NCBI GenBank assembly: GCA_010014835.2
Contig: JAAAKB020014256.1
Location: forward strand, 1-24,481
DNA length: 24,481 bases
Source of the DNA: Apostichopus leukothele
Taxonomy: Eukaryota; Echinodermata; Holothuroidea; Aspidochirotida; Stichopodidae
Reading direction: 5' to 3'
Both the position numbers and the translations under genes were made by a program. Positions 1 to 10,684 of the stretch are shown here, in pieces (positions within the stretch are counted from its first letter, which is position 1; each line of letters starts with the position of its first letter). Under the pieces are notes generated by a model. The model was not told the DNA's origin, made no database searches, and saw nothing but the letters and a program-made list of their open reading frames with translations.

Positions 1-60
<60 letters not shown>

Positions 61-95
61 ATATACGTATATATATATATGTATTTATGTATGTA
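1..95. repeat. (AT)n/(TA)n microsatellite with GT interruptions
   Basis: Nearly pure alternating AT from the window edge, interrupted by ACACAT, ACGT and GTATTTATGTATGT units. The left end is cut by the window. Such tracts are length-variable and frequently sit at contig joins. Confidence 0.9.
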
Positions 96-158
96 TATAT
101 GTACATTTGTAAAATATGTCAATCCTTCTCCCAGAACACCAAGACAAGTGTCACACCA

Positions 159-331
159 GATACACATGGTATCATACAATAATATTGTATCATAGTAATG
201 TAATATAAAAGTCCTCAATAATATTGTTGCATAGCGTGTTACCCGATTCACATAGTATCATACAGTAATATTGTATCATATTTAATATAATATAAAGCAT
301 CCACAATATCATTGTTGCATATAGTATATTA
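159..331. repeat. Two-copy tandem repeat, about 86-bp period
   Basis: Unit 1 starts at 159 (gatacacatggtatcataca) and unit 2 at 245 (gattcacatagtatcataca). Both continue with taatattgtatcata, then taatataa, then ttgttgcatag/ta in the same order. The copies have diverged by substitutions and small indels. A third, weaker copy may start near 331 (acatggtacaatgatatatt). Both units carry the AATATT-centred palindrome. Not coding. Confidence 0.7.
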
Positions 332-1143
332 CATGGTACAATGATATATTATAATAACAATATATTGTTAATTGTTTTAATATTACAGCACAATTGTATT
401 GTGTACTATAATGTGAATCGGCTGAGTGCCAGTAATCGATCCCTTATTGCAAGTATCAACAAAGCTGGTAATAACAAGATACTGATTTACTAGTAGAACT
501 TTAACTGTGATCAACTGTTAAGACTATTAGCAAGGACATGTTAAGGAAGCTTTAATATGTCATGGTAACTCACTAATAGTAGAATGAATGCTTTGATTAT
601 CTATACACGCATAGATGTATTGACAGTATGATCTTTTGACATTAACATGTTAGTGTATGAACATGGCAGCCGTGAATCTGTACATATTAAATGTTATGAT
701 TAGTCTTAGCAGTGCATTGTGATACAGCTCCACCAAATGTTTTGTTTTGTCAGAGCTTTTCTTACTTCAGTTTAGTTTTTTCATCATTCTTTCACAATGT
801 GCTAATATTCTCATGTTGTTTCATAGCATTAAGGACAAGCCATGATAATATATGGTGAAGACATCTTGGTGTGTGGATTCATAATAACATGTTTAGGTAA
901 AGACAAAAGGCATTTATGGAGAGAAGCAGCTCATGAATAAACGGCCCCCTTTGATTTGAATAATTGCAAGCTGCTTGCATTGTTAAGAGACTAAGTAAAG
1001 GGCCTGCATGTATCTCCAATAAATGCCAATCACACTCTCTCTGTCACTCCTTGCACACAGCTCACCTTTTCTTCAAACATTTCCATGCTTTTTCATTTGC
1101 CTTCTTCTTCTTCTATGATAAACCCTGACACATTTCTTTTAAG
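332..1143. other. No gene recognised
   Basis: AT-rich noncoding DNA between the tandem repeat and the candidate terminal exon. If that exon is real, this is probably the end of its preceding intron. The last 60 bases are strongly pyrimidine-rich (cttcttcttcttc), as expected before an acceptor. Confidence 0.5.
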
Positions 1144-1243
1144 ACATCGAGCTCAGTGGAAGCGGGCGAAGGTGGAGGGCACTTCTTCCTCTCGATCTAA
1201 CTCGATAGACCTTAACGACTCTACAGAGAGTACCCAGCTTTAA
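1144..1243 (+). CDS. Candidate terminal coding exon of an unidentified plus-strand gene
   Basis: A pyrimidine-rich acceptor (ctgacacatttcttttaag) is followed by one frame-completing base and 32 codons ending in TAA (1241-1243). The peptide starts HRAQWKRAKVEGTSSSRS and finishes NSIDLNDSTESTQL. It is basic, then serine-rich, then acidic, which is typical of a cytoplasmic tail. The last residues T-Q-L fit a class I PDZ ligand (S/T-x-hydrophobic). The stretch is richer in CpG than its surroundings, as coding exons in AT-rich genomes often are, and the other two frames are stopped. I do not recognise the family. Upstream exons are not visible in 1-1143 and may lie off the left edge. It would be transcribed opposite to PTPN14/21. 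Confidence 0.45.
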
Positions 1244-2240
1244 CCATGGAGAAAAAAGAGATTATACTGCTTCTTATGACATCCAGATGAAGATTTAGCC
1301 TTGAAAGAGGATGAATAGTGTGAAAAGTAGACCTCAGTGTCAAATGTTGTAAGATCAGTATCTTTGAGCATGCAGTGGTTTTGGTCCTCTGTTTGCAAGG
1401 TACTAGTTGAATCCGTCCTGCTTAGCATGCTCACAAATTGTAAGAACAGGGAGACTGACAAACCCTGACAATGTCTTCCCAAGGAACTGTTTCCCATCTC
1501 AAATCTGATCACTTTTATTAACCTTGTAACCCGTCCAGATCTGTCTTGCATTCTAACAAAATTGTCTCATTATTAATAATCATGTTTTAATGTGTCAAAC
1601 CTAGCTATTCATCCCACCTAACTAAAATTTCATATACTGCTTTCATTTTGCTGTACCTGCCGTGGCACTTAAAACAGACTGGTATTACTGTCTCTGTAAC
1701 ACAGAGAAGAATATTAAAACAAACAATAGTTGAGCAATTAAAATACATGGATAGACAGGTCAGGTCTGAATAGAGTTTCAGTCTGCCAACACAAAACTCT
1801 TTCTAGAGTCAGTGAAGGTTTAATATATTTGTATTATTTTATTTTTGACTTAATTTGCATTTTGCCTCTAAAATGATTCCTGCTAGTCTTCCAGCTTCCC
1901 TTTGAGTTCAAGCTGGAATAACTAAAGTTATCCAATGCTCATCCTTGCCACACCACTACTGCTTGAAAATGGTGGTAATGGTTTAGCTTTATATGCTTTA
2001 TGTGTTGAATGTTTCAAGAAATGCTTCCAAAATGTCTCCTCAGTTGGTTTTGTTGTTTCTTCTAAGCAGATATTAATATCAAACTAGTATTGTGAAGAAT
2101 TGTCTAAGGGATTTGGCAGTGGCTGTAAAATCACACTTGCAATGACCATGTTAAGGAAAGGCATTGAATATAATTGTATTTCATACAGGAGAGAACAATT
2201 CAAAAATGGAAAACTTTACCAGCATACTTGGAGTTATTTC

Positions 2241-2246
2241 AATAAA
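2241..2246 (+). terminator. Candidate polyadenylation signal AATAAA
   Basis: A canonical AATAAA lies about 1 kb downstream of the stop at 1243, followed by a C/T-rich stretch. It could end a 3'UTR of the plus-strand gene whose last coding exon is 1144-1243. AATAAA is frequent by chance in AT-rich DNA, so support is positional only. Confidence 0.2.
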
Positions 2247-2453
2247 ATATCTCCCCCTACTCACCCTTCCCTACTTCAGATTTGCACAAGTTTAAAATTA
2301 GGAGGCTAATTAGTATGTAATGTAAATCTACTCTGGTGGAACATACATGGAACTAAAAATCTCACCTTACCACTGAAGTTTGATGATAGATTTGTTATTG
2401 GACAAGACTTACTTCTAACTTTTCACATCCCTAACATTTTCAATTTTTGGCAG

Positions 2454-2586
2454 TGGTTTTAATCGATGGAAATCATCCTATATATTGTCATCATATGTTG
2501 CTTATGCCAAACCTTTATTATCTGGCCAAATATGCTGAACAATTCCATGGTGTTGGGAACTTAGAAAAACTTTGGCAGTTTTCATG
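2454..2586 (+). CDS. Candidate internal exon of an unidentified plus-strand gene
   Basis: The segment is bounded by a good acceptor (acattttcaatttttggcag) and a consensus donor (gtatgt). One frame is open throughout: two carry-in bases TG, 43 codons, then carry-out TG. The peptide runs VLIDGNHPIYCHHMLLMPN, LYYLAKYAEQFHGVGNLEK and LWQFS. The two carry-out bases join with the first G of the exon at 2718 to give Trp and keep the frame open to a stop there, which is the main support. No family is recognised. The segment is moderately hydrophobic without a clear membrane helix. The intron between the two exons is only 131 bp, unlike the long introns of PTPN14/21. Confidence 0.33.
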
Positions 2587-2717
2587 GTATGTATTGATAC
2601 CTTTGCCTTTCACAATCAGACACACTTTCATCACTAATCTTCAGTAATCTTTCCCAAAGTCTCCTCCTCCAACAGTGGATTATTGAGAAAATCACTTACA
2701 ATTTTTTGTCTCTTCAG

Positions 2718-2784
2718 GAACAGTGTTCCTTCTTCGCGAAGACCCCTAACCGAAAGAAGTCGAGCACAAACCACCAAAAAATAG
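2718..2784 (+). CDS. Candidate terminal exon, phase-matched to 2454-2586
   Basis: The acceptor ttttttgtctcttcag precedes a short CpG-bearing exon. Joined to 2454-2586 it reads W-NSVPSSRRPLTERSRAQTTKK and stops at TAG (2782-2784), giving a basic serine/threonine tail. In another frame the same bases read EQCSFFAKTPNRKKSSTNHQ and stay open until about 2878, so the frame is not certain. The exon includes a palindromic core CTTCGCGAAG at about 2734-2743. It may share a gene with 1144-1243 as an alternative 3' end, or belong to a different gene. This is inference from splice signals only. Confidence 0.3.
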
Positions 2785-3084
2785 TGCGTGAACAATGTTT
2801 GGCCATGTGGTTGGGTAATTGTTTTGTTCTTGTTGGTGGTACTTTAGAATTGATAATCACATGGCTAAGGTGGTAAGATGATATTTACATTCAGTACTTG
2901 TAAAGCACAGAGTACCTTGATAATCAAGACAAATTTAGTACCAAGGGCTTTGAAAGAAATTTAAATTTAATTGAAGGAAGTAAAAATGATAAAGTAAATG
3001 CTTTGCTAACAAAAGTGCTCTTAGGTTCTTCCATTGGTTGAGTGCTCCTGACAATTGTTTCTAGATTAATTAACTGCCTGATTA

Positions 3085-3122
3085 TTATTATTAATATTAT
3101 TTTTATTATTATCATTATTATT
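3085..3122. repeat. (ATT)n microsatellite, imperfect
   Basis: Alternating ATT/TTATTA units (attattattattaatattat and on), interrupted by TTTTT and ATC. Simple sequence only. Confidence 0.8.
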
Positions 3123-4484
3123 TAGGAAATATTTGTAATATCAGGATAGTCTGATTTTGTGGCAAAAATACATCAGTTGTTTGTTATTTCATTTTTAGTT
3201 TATATGAAACTATTATAAAATACAGATGCTGATGTTTATATTTATTTTAGTAGGCCCTCAAACAGATACTTGCTTGGAGATAAGAAGCTAAACCTTGAAA
3301 TACAGTATCAATATACATACAAATTGCACATCCAAGTAGAACAGTAGCTACACTACCTCTTTAATGAGCAATGGATCAATCTTAAGCAGTTTCTTTGTAA
3401 TAGTCAAACTTGCTTCAAGACATTAAAACACTTTTGTTTGTCCAAATGTGTCAAATGAATCCCTTCTGTTCCATTTCTGCAAGTCGTTCTGCAGTAGTTT
3501 TTTTCCTGATTAGTGTTTTCATAAGCAAACCAGAAATGAACATCATAACTTTAGAGACTATATTGATCCAAGTAATTGCATTAATCCCTCTCTCCTGATA
3601 TGTATCCACCAGTTTTGACTCTCCAAATATACATAGAAAGAAAATCATAAGGAATAATGGAATTAAATTAGGTATTCCTGCTGGTGGCAGTGAACTTTTT
3701 TGTTGTGATTATCTATGTTAGACTCTCCAACTGTAGTTTCACATTTGCTTTGTAACCATAAGAATAGTACAATGTTTATTTCATACTAGTTGCAGGGACT
3801 ATTAGTTGAGAGTGGATGATACCAGTATGTATTCAGTCGTACTAAATATTTGTAATGACTTAGAAATAAGAATTAGTTATGTGAAATCTTTTATATTCTT
3901 AGCTGTTTTGTAAAAAAGTGATAAATTTATTGTCAAAACTGGAAAATCTTTGGATTGGTGAGGAAATAACTAACAAAAAACTAAACCAAAGGAAGGACAA
4001 CTGCCTGTTATTGTCATTTATGACCTACTGATAAAGTGTGTTATTGTCTATTGACAAATAAGAATACAAATGAAGTAAGGAGGCTCCTTTGTTTCTTTAT
4101 GAAAGGAACTTTCAATCCTACCTAGTTTGTTCAAACCATAGGGTTCACTGTCATTGGAAAAGAACCATGTTAGGTGAAGTTGTGATGAGGAATTCTCCTC
4201 AGTGAAATAATTTTACAGCATTAAAAGCTTTAAATGTTGGTAATGAGCAACAGTTGTCATTTTCACATCCTACTGGATAGTTAATTTAGCATATTTAAAT
4301 TTCAAACAATCAGATCATTTTTGATATAATTAATAGCTTTTCCTTTTTTATAACAAAAGTTTTCTGGTTTACTGGTTTCTGATTGTTTCTGAAGTTCAAG
4401 GACAGTGTGAAGTTACTTAGTTAATTTGTGGCTACATGCTGCAACGTATCAACACTGTTATACTTCTCTTGCAATCTATTTAAA

Positions 4485-4576
4485 TTTGTAATGGTTATGG
4501 GCCTGCCAATTAATAATTACAACTAATCTATTTGTAATAGTTATGGGCCTGCCAATTAATAATTACAACTAATCTA
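4485..4576. repeat. 46-bp tandem duplication, two near-identical copies
   Basis: Copies are 4485-4530 and 4531-4576, each running from TTTGTAAT through GGGCCTGCCAATTAATAATT to ACTAATCTA. They differ at a single base (TAATGG versus TAATAG). Near identity in neutral-looking DNA implies a recent duplication, or an assembly artefact from heterozygosity. Confidence 0.95.
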
Positions 4577-7500
4577 TTTTGGCAATTTGCTTACAGCAGT
4601 CGGACCAAAGGATTAGTATGTTTCCATTTAAACATTGTTATTTTGCTGGCAATGGATATTAAATTAGACCATTTCAATGGATTCTGTTGTGTTTTAAAGA
4701 TTGATTGAGTGATTCAGCATCTACATATGGAGGAAATAGAAAAGAAAAATCAGTTTTGTTCCTCATTTAATGCCAAAAAATGAATTTTGAAGGAAACTTT
4801 TGATGCTTTAAAATCTTTAGAGAACAGCTTTCAGTGCTGTCATTATATACTTTTTATGATAATATGCAGGAATTGTGAATGGATGCTATATTATAGAAAT
4901 GTAATGGAGGAAGGAAAGTGGATGGCTGCTTGTGTTAATATCTGTTGTGCCTTGTTGTATATCTTAAACCCTAGTTGCAATACATTCACTGCTTTAATTG
5001 GTGGCTTTGGTTACATTTTACAAGTAGCATTAGCTTTGTTAGCATTCATATATATTGGAATTAGTACTAATCTTTGTCAATGGCGATGTCTCTTATACAC
5101 CTGTAGGTGTTGACAAATGTAAGCTATAGAAGTAATTTGTTAAACTTAATGTAAAATAAGAGAATGCCACTGTAAGAAAGGAAGTGTGTGAAGGCAGACT
5201 GTTAAAGCATGTTTTACATGTTTGTTATTAATATAGTCTCACTCTATCCTCTAAATGTCTCCCTTGCACTGACATTAGTTTCTCATCACCCTGCTTTATA
5301 TTTCAAGATTATTTTACCCTATTTTGGCATGTCTCTTAGTTTTCTATATCAAGTACCTGCACTTGATTGGTTTTTTCCAATATTTTGATGTAAATACCTG
5401 GATATGAATATGTTTGTTCTCTGGTGAATGAACATTCCTTCTATTTGTCCCAGCCTACAATCATGATTTTAATAAAGCATGCTATATCTACATTTATGAA
5501 AGTAATAATTTCCAATAGAATCCATTCAGTTTACGATTCTTAAATTTGCAAAGAGTCTTGCTATGTATTCTCTCTTTTATGTTTGTTATTCTTACCAGAC
5601 ATTCAAACAGAATAAGTTAAACTAGAAAATTACCATCAAAAACAAAAGAACAAATCCAATAACCAAGGGTACCATAAATGAAACTTTTGTTTGGTGACCA
5701 TCTCTAAAGCTTGTTGCAAATTGTAGGCCAAATTCCTGAACTGTTAATTTTATGCTGTCATTGTAAACACATTGGTTGACTTTAGTGATAGTTTGAATTA
5801 TGTTACCTGGAATTAATTACACATCAACAGAGATGTTGTTTAAGATGTTCCTTAGTCAGTTCTTTCTTCAGTGCATTTAATAGGAGTGTTGCAACTTTGC
5901 AGTAAGTTGATGATGGAAATGTTTAACAACATGGATAAGCCTTATGAGAAATAATCACCAAAATTCTGCTCTAAATCAAAGAAGAACATCATTTGAAAGA
6001 TGACAGTTATTTCCACATACACAACAATACAACATGCTGCCCTCTAGTACAGACATACTTAGATTAGCACCCAAATTACTGATGAAGTAAACAATAGTCC
6101 TTTACATTACATTTCCTTCTCAAATCTTATTGGGAAATCTCCTTTCCCACTTCCCATCAATAATGTATGACTTAGGCAAATTTTAATTTGAGATGTTATA
6201 AATTGGCAGAGAAGTTCCTTGTTTAGGACAACCACATTATTGTAAGATACTCTGGCATCAATTAAACATAAAAATGTGATGTTATCTTTTGGCCTATGTC
6301 TATTTAGAATACGTTTGTTACTTATTAGTTTCTTTTATTATCAGGTTTATCTGTGATTTGCTAATTTCAGCATATCACAGACTCTTTCCAGTCTATAAAC
6401 ATACCTCTCTCATCTCTCTTCACATTTCTTTTGTACAGTATTCTCTATTTCTTCACTAGTTGCCAAAATTATAATTTTATAGTGTGTTTGGTTATTATTT
6501 TTCTTATGGAGATTCATATTTCACAGTTTGCTGGTAAGACAGTTCTGATTATGACTGTTAGTATAAAATAAGTACACTCAAGAATTGTTGCTTCAAATGT
6601 GAGAAAATGGTCTTTACAGTTTTTGGTGATAGAATATAATGATTTAGGGAAAGTGGGTCCAAATAAGAAAGTTTTTTGTTTTTATTATTACTTTAAGTTT
6701 GTTAATTACACCTCATCTTCACACTTGTGCTCACGTATTATTGGAACACTACAACAGTTTATTTTACAAATGCCGTGTCTGAAAGTTTAAAAGAGGATAT
6801 TATTATTTCTCAAGTTGTCACTCAATTTGTTTGTTATTTGTGATGTAACAAGATTGATTTGACAATATTTTTTTCTCCAGAAATGAGAGTGTTAATTGGA
6901 ACTCAAGAAAAAAAAAATTAGATTGATAGAAGAAACTTTTACAACTTATAAGATAGTGTACTGTAGAGGTGTTAGGTACCATATTATTGTGATTGTTCAA
7001 ACTGAAGAATTGTCTGGAAAAGGAGCAAATACCTTGAAATTTAAGAGGTGTTTTTGTTGGAACATTATTACTACTTGAGATTTGTAGGAAGTTGAAGTTC
7101 CCTTCTCGCTATTTCTCATTAATCACAACTGCATCATTTTGAAACTCTTAATTCTTTATTGTAATTACAGGTGTCTGGGAACTAGATTATAAGCGATGAA
7201 TTTAATTTATAGGCCCATTACTATCATAAGAATGCAGTGACTGTTTGATATTTTGGTCAGATTATGTCTGCTATGTCAATAATTTAATCATTCTTAACAC
7301 CATTTTAGACCAATGTATATATATTGGTCATGTGGTGTTGGAGAAGGATTAATAGTATACTGGCTCTGGCTTATTGATGACATTTCTAGGGTGAATAGTA
7401 TGGGAATATTAGTCAAGATCACTTGATGTGGTATGCAAGTCATAATTATTATTATTGGTGAATTTACAATTTAATAAACTGTGTGTTAAAGTAAACATAT

Positions 7501-8129
7501 CACACTGATTTTGGGTATAAAGATTAAAGAGGTGTTATGCTTTGTATTTACACCATCATTTATATACATCTGTAATCTCATCCTATACATACTGTTGTAG
7601 ACTATCCTTATTCCATATTATAAAAAATCTTATTATGATCCACATTTCTAATAGTGAAAAATAGGAAAATAGAATATAAGTTCTTTTTTACAGTAATTTC
7701 TTGCCTTAATTAACTTGAAGTAAGAATCTGGCAGTGAAAAAATTAATGCATTTTTCATTCAAGCTCATTTCTTTTGTACCTCAAATAAAATTGTAGCCTG
7801 AATCGAATGTTTTGTTGTCATAGACTCCTTTTGAATGTTCCAGCAACATGATTGACAGAATCTGTATTCCAGATTGCTACAACATATAACAGACCAAAAT
7901 GTGAATACTGTACTGAAAGTGGTGTTTGGTTCCTTTGGTGAAGGCAAAATGAATCTATGCCACGGTGATCGCATGTGTACATGTGTGTGACAAGTCACCA
8001 AGCGAAGAGTGCATCAAGTGATAAAAATATGAAGAGCAAGTTTTGAACAAGTTAATTGAACATCTGTAGCATTGAATAATGTCATAGTTATGTGCCTCTT
8101 AATGAGTACTACACATTGAGCAGTTTTTA

Positions 8130-8460
8130 GAGGTCAAAGGTCATTTGAGCAGCAAAATCTGAATACCTCATAAAATAGCTAATTTACAAATTCAAGCCCT
8201 TGTGAATATCATACTTGGTTTGCAGGTACCCATTAGAAAACTCTTGGCTGCTTTTATTGTTGGGGAAGTTATTTGAGGTCAAATGGTTGTCAAAGTCTAA
8301 AATGCTTGTAAACATTATAACACCAAAAGAAAAATTTGGATGAACTTCTTACATGGTAAGTCTACATCCACCCTAGTGTTCTCTGAAGAGGTCAAATGTC
8401 ATGTGAGGTAAACAGGTGAAAGTCTGAGATCATTGCATATCTGATAATGCCAAAAATAAA
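8130..8460 (+). repeat. AGGTCA-bearing dispersed repeat, three degenerate units
   Basis: AGGTCA occurs at 8131-8136 (as AGGTCAAAGGTCA, a perfect DR1), 8276-8281 and 8389-8394. Each is followed by related text (AAA-GT-C, then TCTGAA/TCTAAA/TCTGAG). The units are 145 and 113 bp apart and share ATA/ATGCTTG/ATTGCATAT parts only loosely. A related fragment on the opposite strand is at 13972-13984. The arrangement looks like a tandem-structured interspersed repeat. Whether nuclear receptors bind it is unknown. Confidence 0.6.
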
Positions 8461-8632
8461 ACTACAATTAACCTGTGGGTTCTCCGATACTATAGTTTCT
8501 TTTGGTGTACATAGTTTGGTCAACTAGTCCAGTCTAGTTGGTGAATAAACAATAGGTCTGAAGTAATCTTTAACTATACATACAGTCAGCCAAGAAATGA
8601 AATCTACTTCAAAGACTGGATTATCTAGTTGT

Positions 8633-8662
8633 GTATATATTATATATATATATATTATATAC
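8633..8662. repeat. (AT)n microsatellite
   Basis: A short run of alternating TA with TTA interruptions directly precedes the CpG-containing hairpin repeat at 8664. AT tracts are common insertion sites or tails of short interspersed elements. Confidence 0.8.
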
Positions 8663-8663
8663 T

Positions 8664-8760
8664 ATCCCCCGTAGGACCTCTTGCGAGGTCGAGCAGGGGT
8701 AAACTCCTTTTTGTTGTTGTGTTGGAAGCCTTGAACACACTCAAGTGGTGGTTTAACAGG
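8664..8760 (+). repeat. Candidate short interspersed element head with hairpin
   Basis: After the AT tract comes a GC-rich block with palindrome GACCTCTTGCGAGGTC (8674-8689; stem GACCTC/GAGGTC, loop TTGC) flanked by CCCCC and CAGGGG, then a less structured AC/GT-rich tail. The block stands out by CpG and stability. It resembles in layout the hairpin CCTGC-AA-GCAGG with CTCGCGAAG at the right end of the window (24426-24456). No known family is assigned. Confidence 0.4.
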
Positions 8761-9755
8761 TTATCTCAAATGGTCTCAAAATATACTTGATGACTTTGCC
8801 ATTAAATAAATATTTCACAGTGTATAAACAATGTCATTAAACTCTCATTCATTAATAACAATTTTTAATGTTGTGGTATGGTGGCAGAGCTGATTTGCTA
8901 GCTCAACATAGGTAAAAGAAAATGTCCATTTGCTCATACATCCATGTATCTATATTTCACAAAGGAAGACTTTTTTCTGGCTAGTGGTACATGTTGGCAT
9001 AAAACTTCTATATTGTAAATTCCTTACAATTGATTGACACCCATGAGGATGTGCTACAAGTAAGATCTGAAAATTTCTGATCTTCTGGTTCTGACATAAT
9101 TCTTGGACAAATTTAACTCACTTGGTCTGCACCAGTCAAATAGTTTAGTGGAATATTGAGCAAATTATACGGCAAGAAATCATAAATCTTTCAGGCTCTC
9201 TAGTCTATGTTGTCTACATACCATAAATAATCATCAAAACAAAAGCACAAGAGGCTCACCTAAAGTTAAATTGTGAGCAGGACTACCAGCATTATTTGGC
9301 AATAGCTGACAATGAACAGGAACAGAACACTAAACACATGGCATGACATTGATTTTATGTTATGGAATGAAACTAGGATCACTGAATAGCAATGTGATGG
9401 GGTAAAATACAAGAGCAGGTTTCAAGATCACACAGTGAATGGCATCAATTAATATTGTATTCCGTCCACGGGCGATGACACTAAAAGATGTACCTACTAT
9501 CTGTAAATGAGTGTTCAATCATAACAAATCTCGAATCTGACCCGTTTGTTGGCTGCTCGTGCAATAACACCTGGATGTGTGTAAATAAATTGATGTATTC
9601 CTTAAAGTTATCGTAGGATTGGTCACCTCGACGATTACTTCTAATAGATACCTTTAGTTTGCCATATCATAGCACAATGAGGTGGCTTCTTTTCATTGCC
9701 CCCCCCCCCCTAAATTCATCAGCGAGAGGAAAGATGGAAGAGGATTAAAAATTAC

Positions 9756-9916
9756 CTTGCCTAAAGTGGTAACATCATCAGAAGGGTAAGAGGGTGTTTG
9801 CGCTATGGGCATATTGTTATTGGCGGGCAAGAGATGCGGTGAGGGTCCATGGCCAAAGTTCCTCGAAGATAAAGCGCTTTCTGTTGCTACCTCGTGATTT
9901 TGAAGAACTAATGTGC
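9756..9916 (-). CDS. Candidate internal exon in a CpG-retaining patch, minus strand
   Basis: On the minus strand the acceptor gtcctcattttgacag is followed by 161 nt open in one frame (two carry-in bases plus 53 codons), then AAG and donor gtaatttt. The peptide reads TLVLQNHEVATESALSSRNF, then GHGPSPHLLPANNNMPIAQT, then PSYPSDDVTTLGK. It is rich in Pro, Asn, Ser and Thr, like a disordered linker. Entry phase 1 equals the exit phase of PTPN14/21 exon 3, so splicing 11295 to 9916 would be in frame, but the result would skip the rest of FERM. An in-frame TAA just upstream shows it cannot simply extend. No family is recognised; it could be an alternative exon, part of a nested gene, or chance. Confidence 0.33.
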
Positions 9917-10155
9917 CTGTCAAAATGAGGACTTACGCGGAAATTTCTTTGAATTAAACTTAGAGCCCTAGCTGTTACCGTTCCAGGAAGCGAAGTTCCC
10001 GAAAGGTGAGTCATATTTTAAGATACTTTCGTATTTTCTCCTAGAGATGTTCAATCAGAAACATGCATGTTTGGATGAGGAATAATGAAATTACCGGATT
10101 CCGCAGAAGTTATACGCACACATATTTTTAGTTTCCATCGTAGCGTTATAAGGGG

Positions 10156-10172
10156 TGGCGTGACCTAGTGGT
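10156..10172 (+). repeat. tRNA A-box-like string, possible SINE remnant
   Basis: TGGCGTGACCTAGTGG fits the tRNA-derived SINE A-box pattern (TRGYNNARYNGG), and GTGGYCTAGTGG is common in such elements. The B box (GGTTCGANTCC) and a tail are not seen downstream, so at best this is a truncated remnant. Confidence 0.25.
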
Positions 10173-10684
10173 GGGTGGGTATTCCTCTCCCCCTTTGTAG
10201 CTCGACAAAGCTTTCAGCTGAGAGCTATAGCGATACTGCTGAAATTCTGTCACTTTTTGCCATCGTGTTTGAATGACTGCTATTTCGTCATTTTTTCACT
10301 CGATTTGTCTGAAATTTCATCAGTGGTTTGTGTAAGTTAAGTTTTCCATGCATGCGAACATATTTTATACATTTGAGGTCACGAGAGATCGTTTTCTGAA
10401 AATTTAAAAAAACTACTCTAATTTCTAGAGCGTTTGTCCAAATCTGCTGAAATGTGAATATACCGTTTGAATGGTGGTGAACTAAAGTTGTCCCCGAAAA
10501 TGTTTTTGTCGTCGTGTGAGGACCCAATACAGGGCCTTTTGTAGAGTTTTCAGTTCAGATGAAATGTAAGCCATGGATCACTTGCAATTATCATGAAGAT
10601 TGTTTCCAACTTATACGGTCACAGATCACAGAAACGACCACGAAGTGTCATTTACCTCATGCAGCATGTGTTGGATGAAGTTTT

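Larger units (their letters stand above)
2785..8129. other. Long stretch without recognised genes
   Basis: If PTPN14/21 continues to the left, this is intron 3 sequence. It contains an ATT-rich microsatellite (3085-3122), a 46-bp tandem duplication (4485-4576), a T-rich open frame on the plus strand (4787-5113) with a hydrophobic stretch but no family match, and several AATAAA hexamers (for example about 5470 and 7473). A search for FERM F2/F3 and phosphatase motifs on the minus strand was negative by eye. Confidence 0.5.

Noticed and set aside
1240-1551. 103-codon minus-strand frame
   Set aside because: No family match, overlaps the probable 3'UTR next to the plus-strand terminal exon, with no splice or promoter support.
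5940-5968. Minus-strand Ala-Glu-Phe start resembling exon 4, with Gly-Asp-Tyr in a neighbouring frame
   Set aside because: The in-phase reading hits a stop at the fifth codon, the acceptor has little pyrimidine tract, and the resemblance needs a frame change.
9917-9936. Apparent 20-bp intron (GTAAGT...ACAG) joining two open frames on the minus strand
   Set aside because: Too short to be spliced by the spliceosome; the acceptor at 9917 must pair with a more distant donor if it is used.
9960-10010. Plus-strand donor-like GTGAGT after a CpG-rich segment, a possible first exon
   Set aside because: No open frame of length and no downstream plus-strand exon recognised; kept only as part of the CpG-rich patch.
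10165-10217. Minus-strand acceptor followed by Ala-Glu-Ser in the exon 4 phase
   Set aside because: Open for only 17 codons with no further similarity to FERM F2; the polypyrimidine tract is weak.
10418-10446. Minus-strand acceptor followed by Ala-Asp-Leu-Asp in the phase expected for PTPN14/21 exon 4
   Set aside because: The frame stops after nine codons and lacks the Gly-Asp that follows in the family; one of several chance hits to a very short motif.
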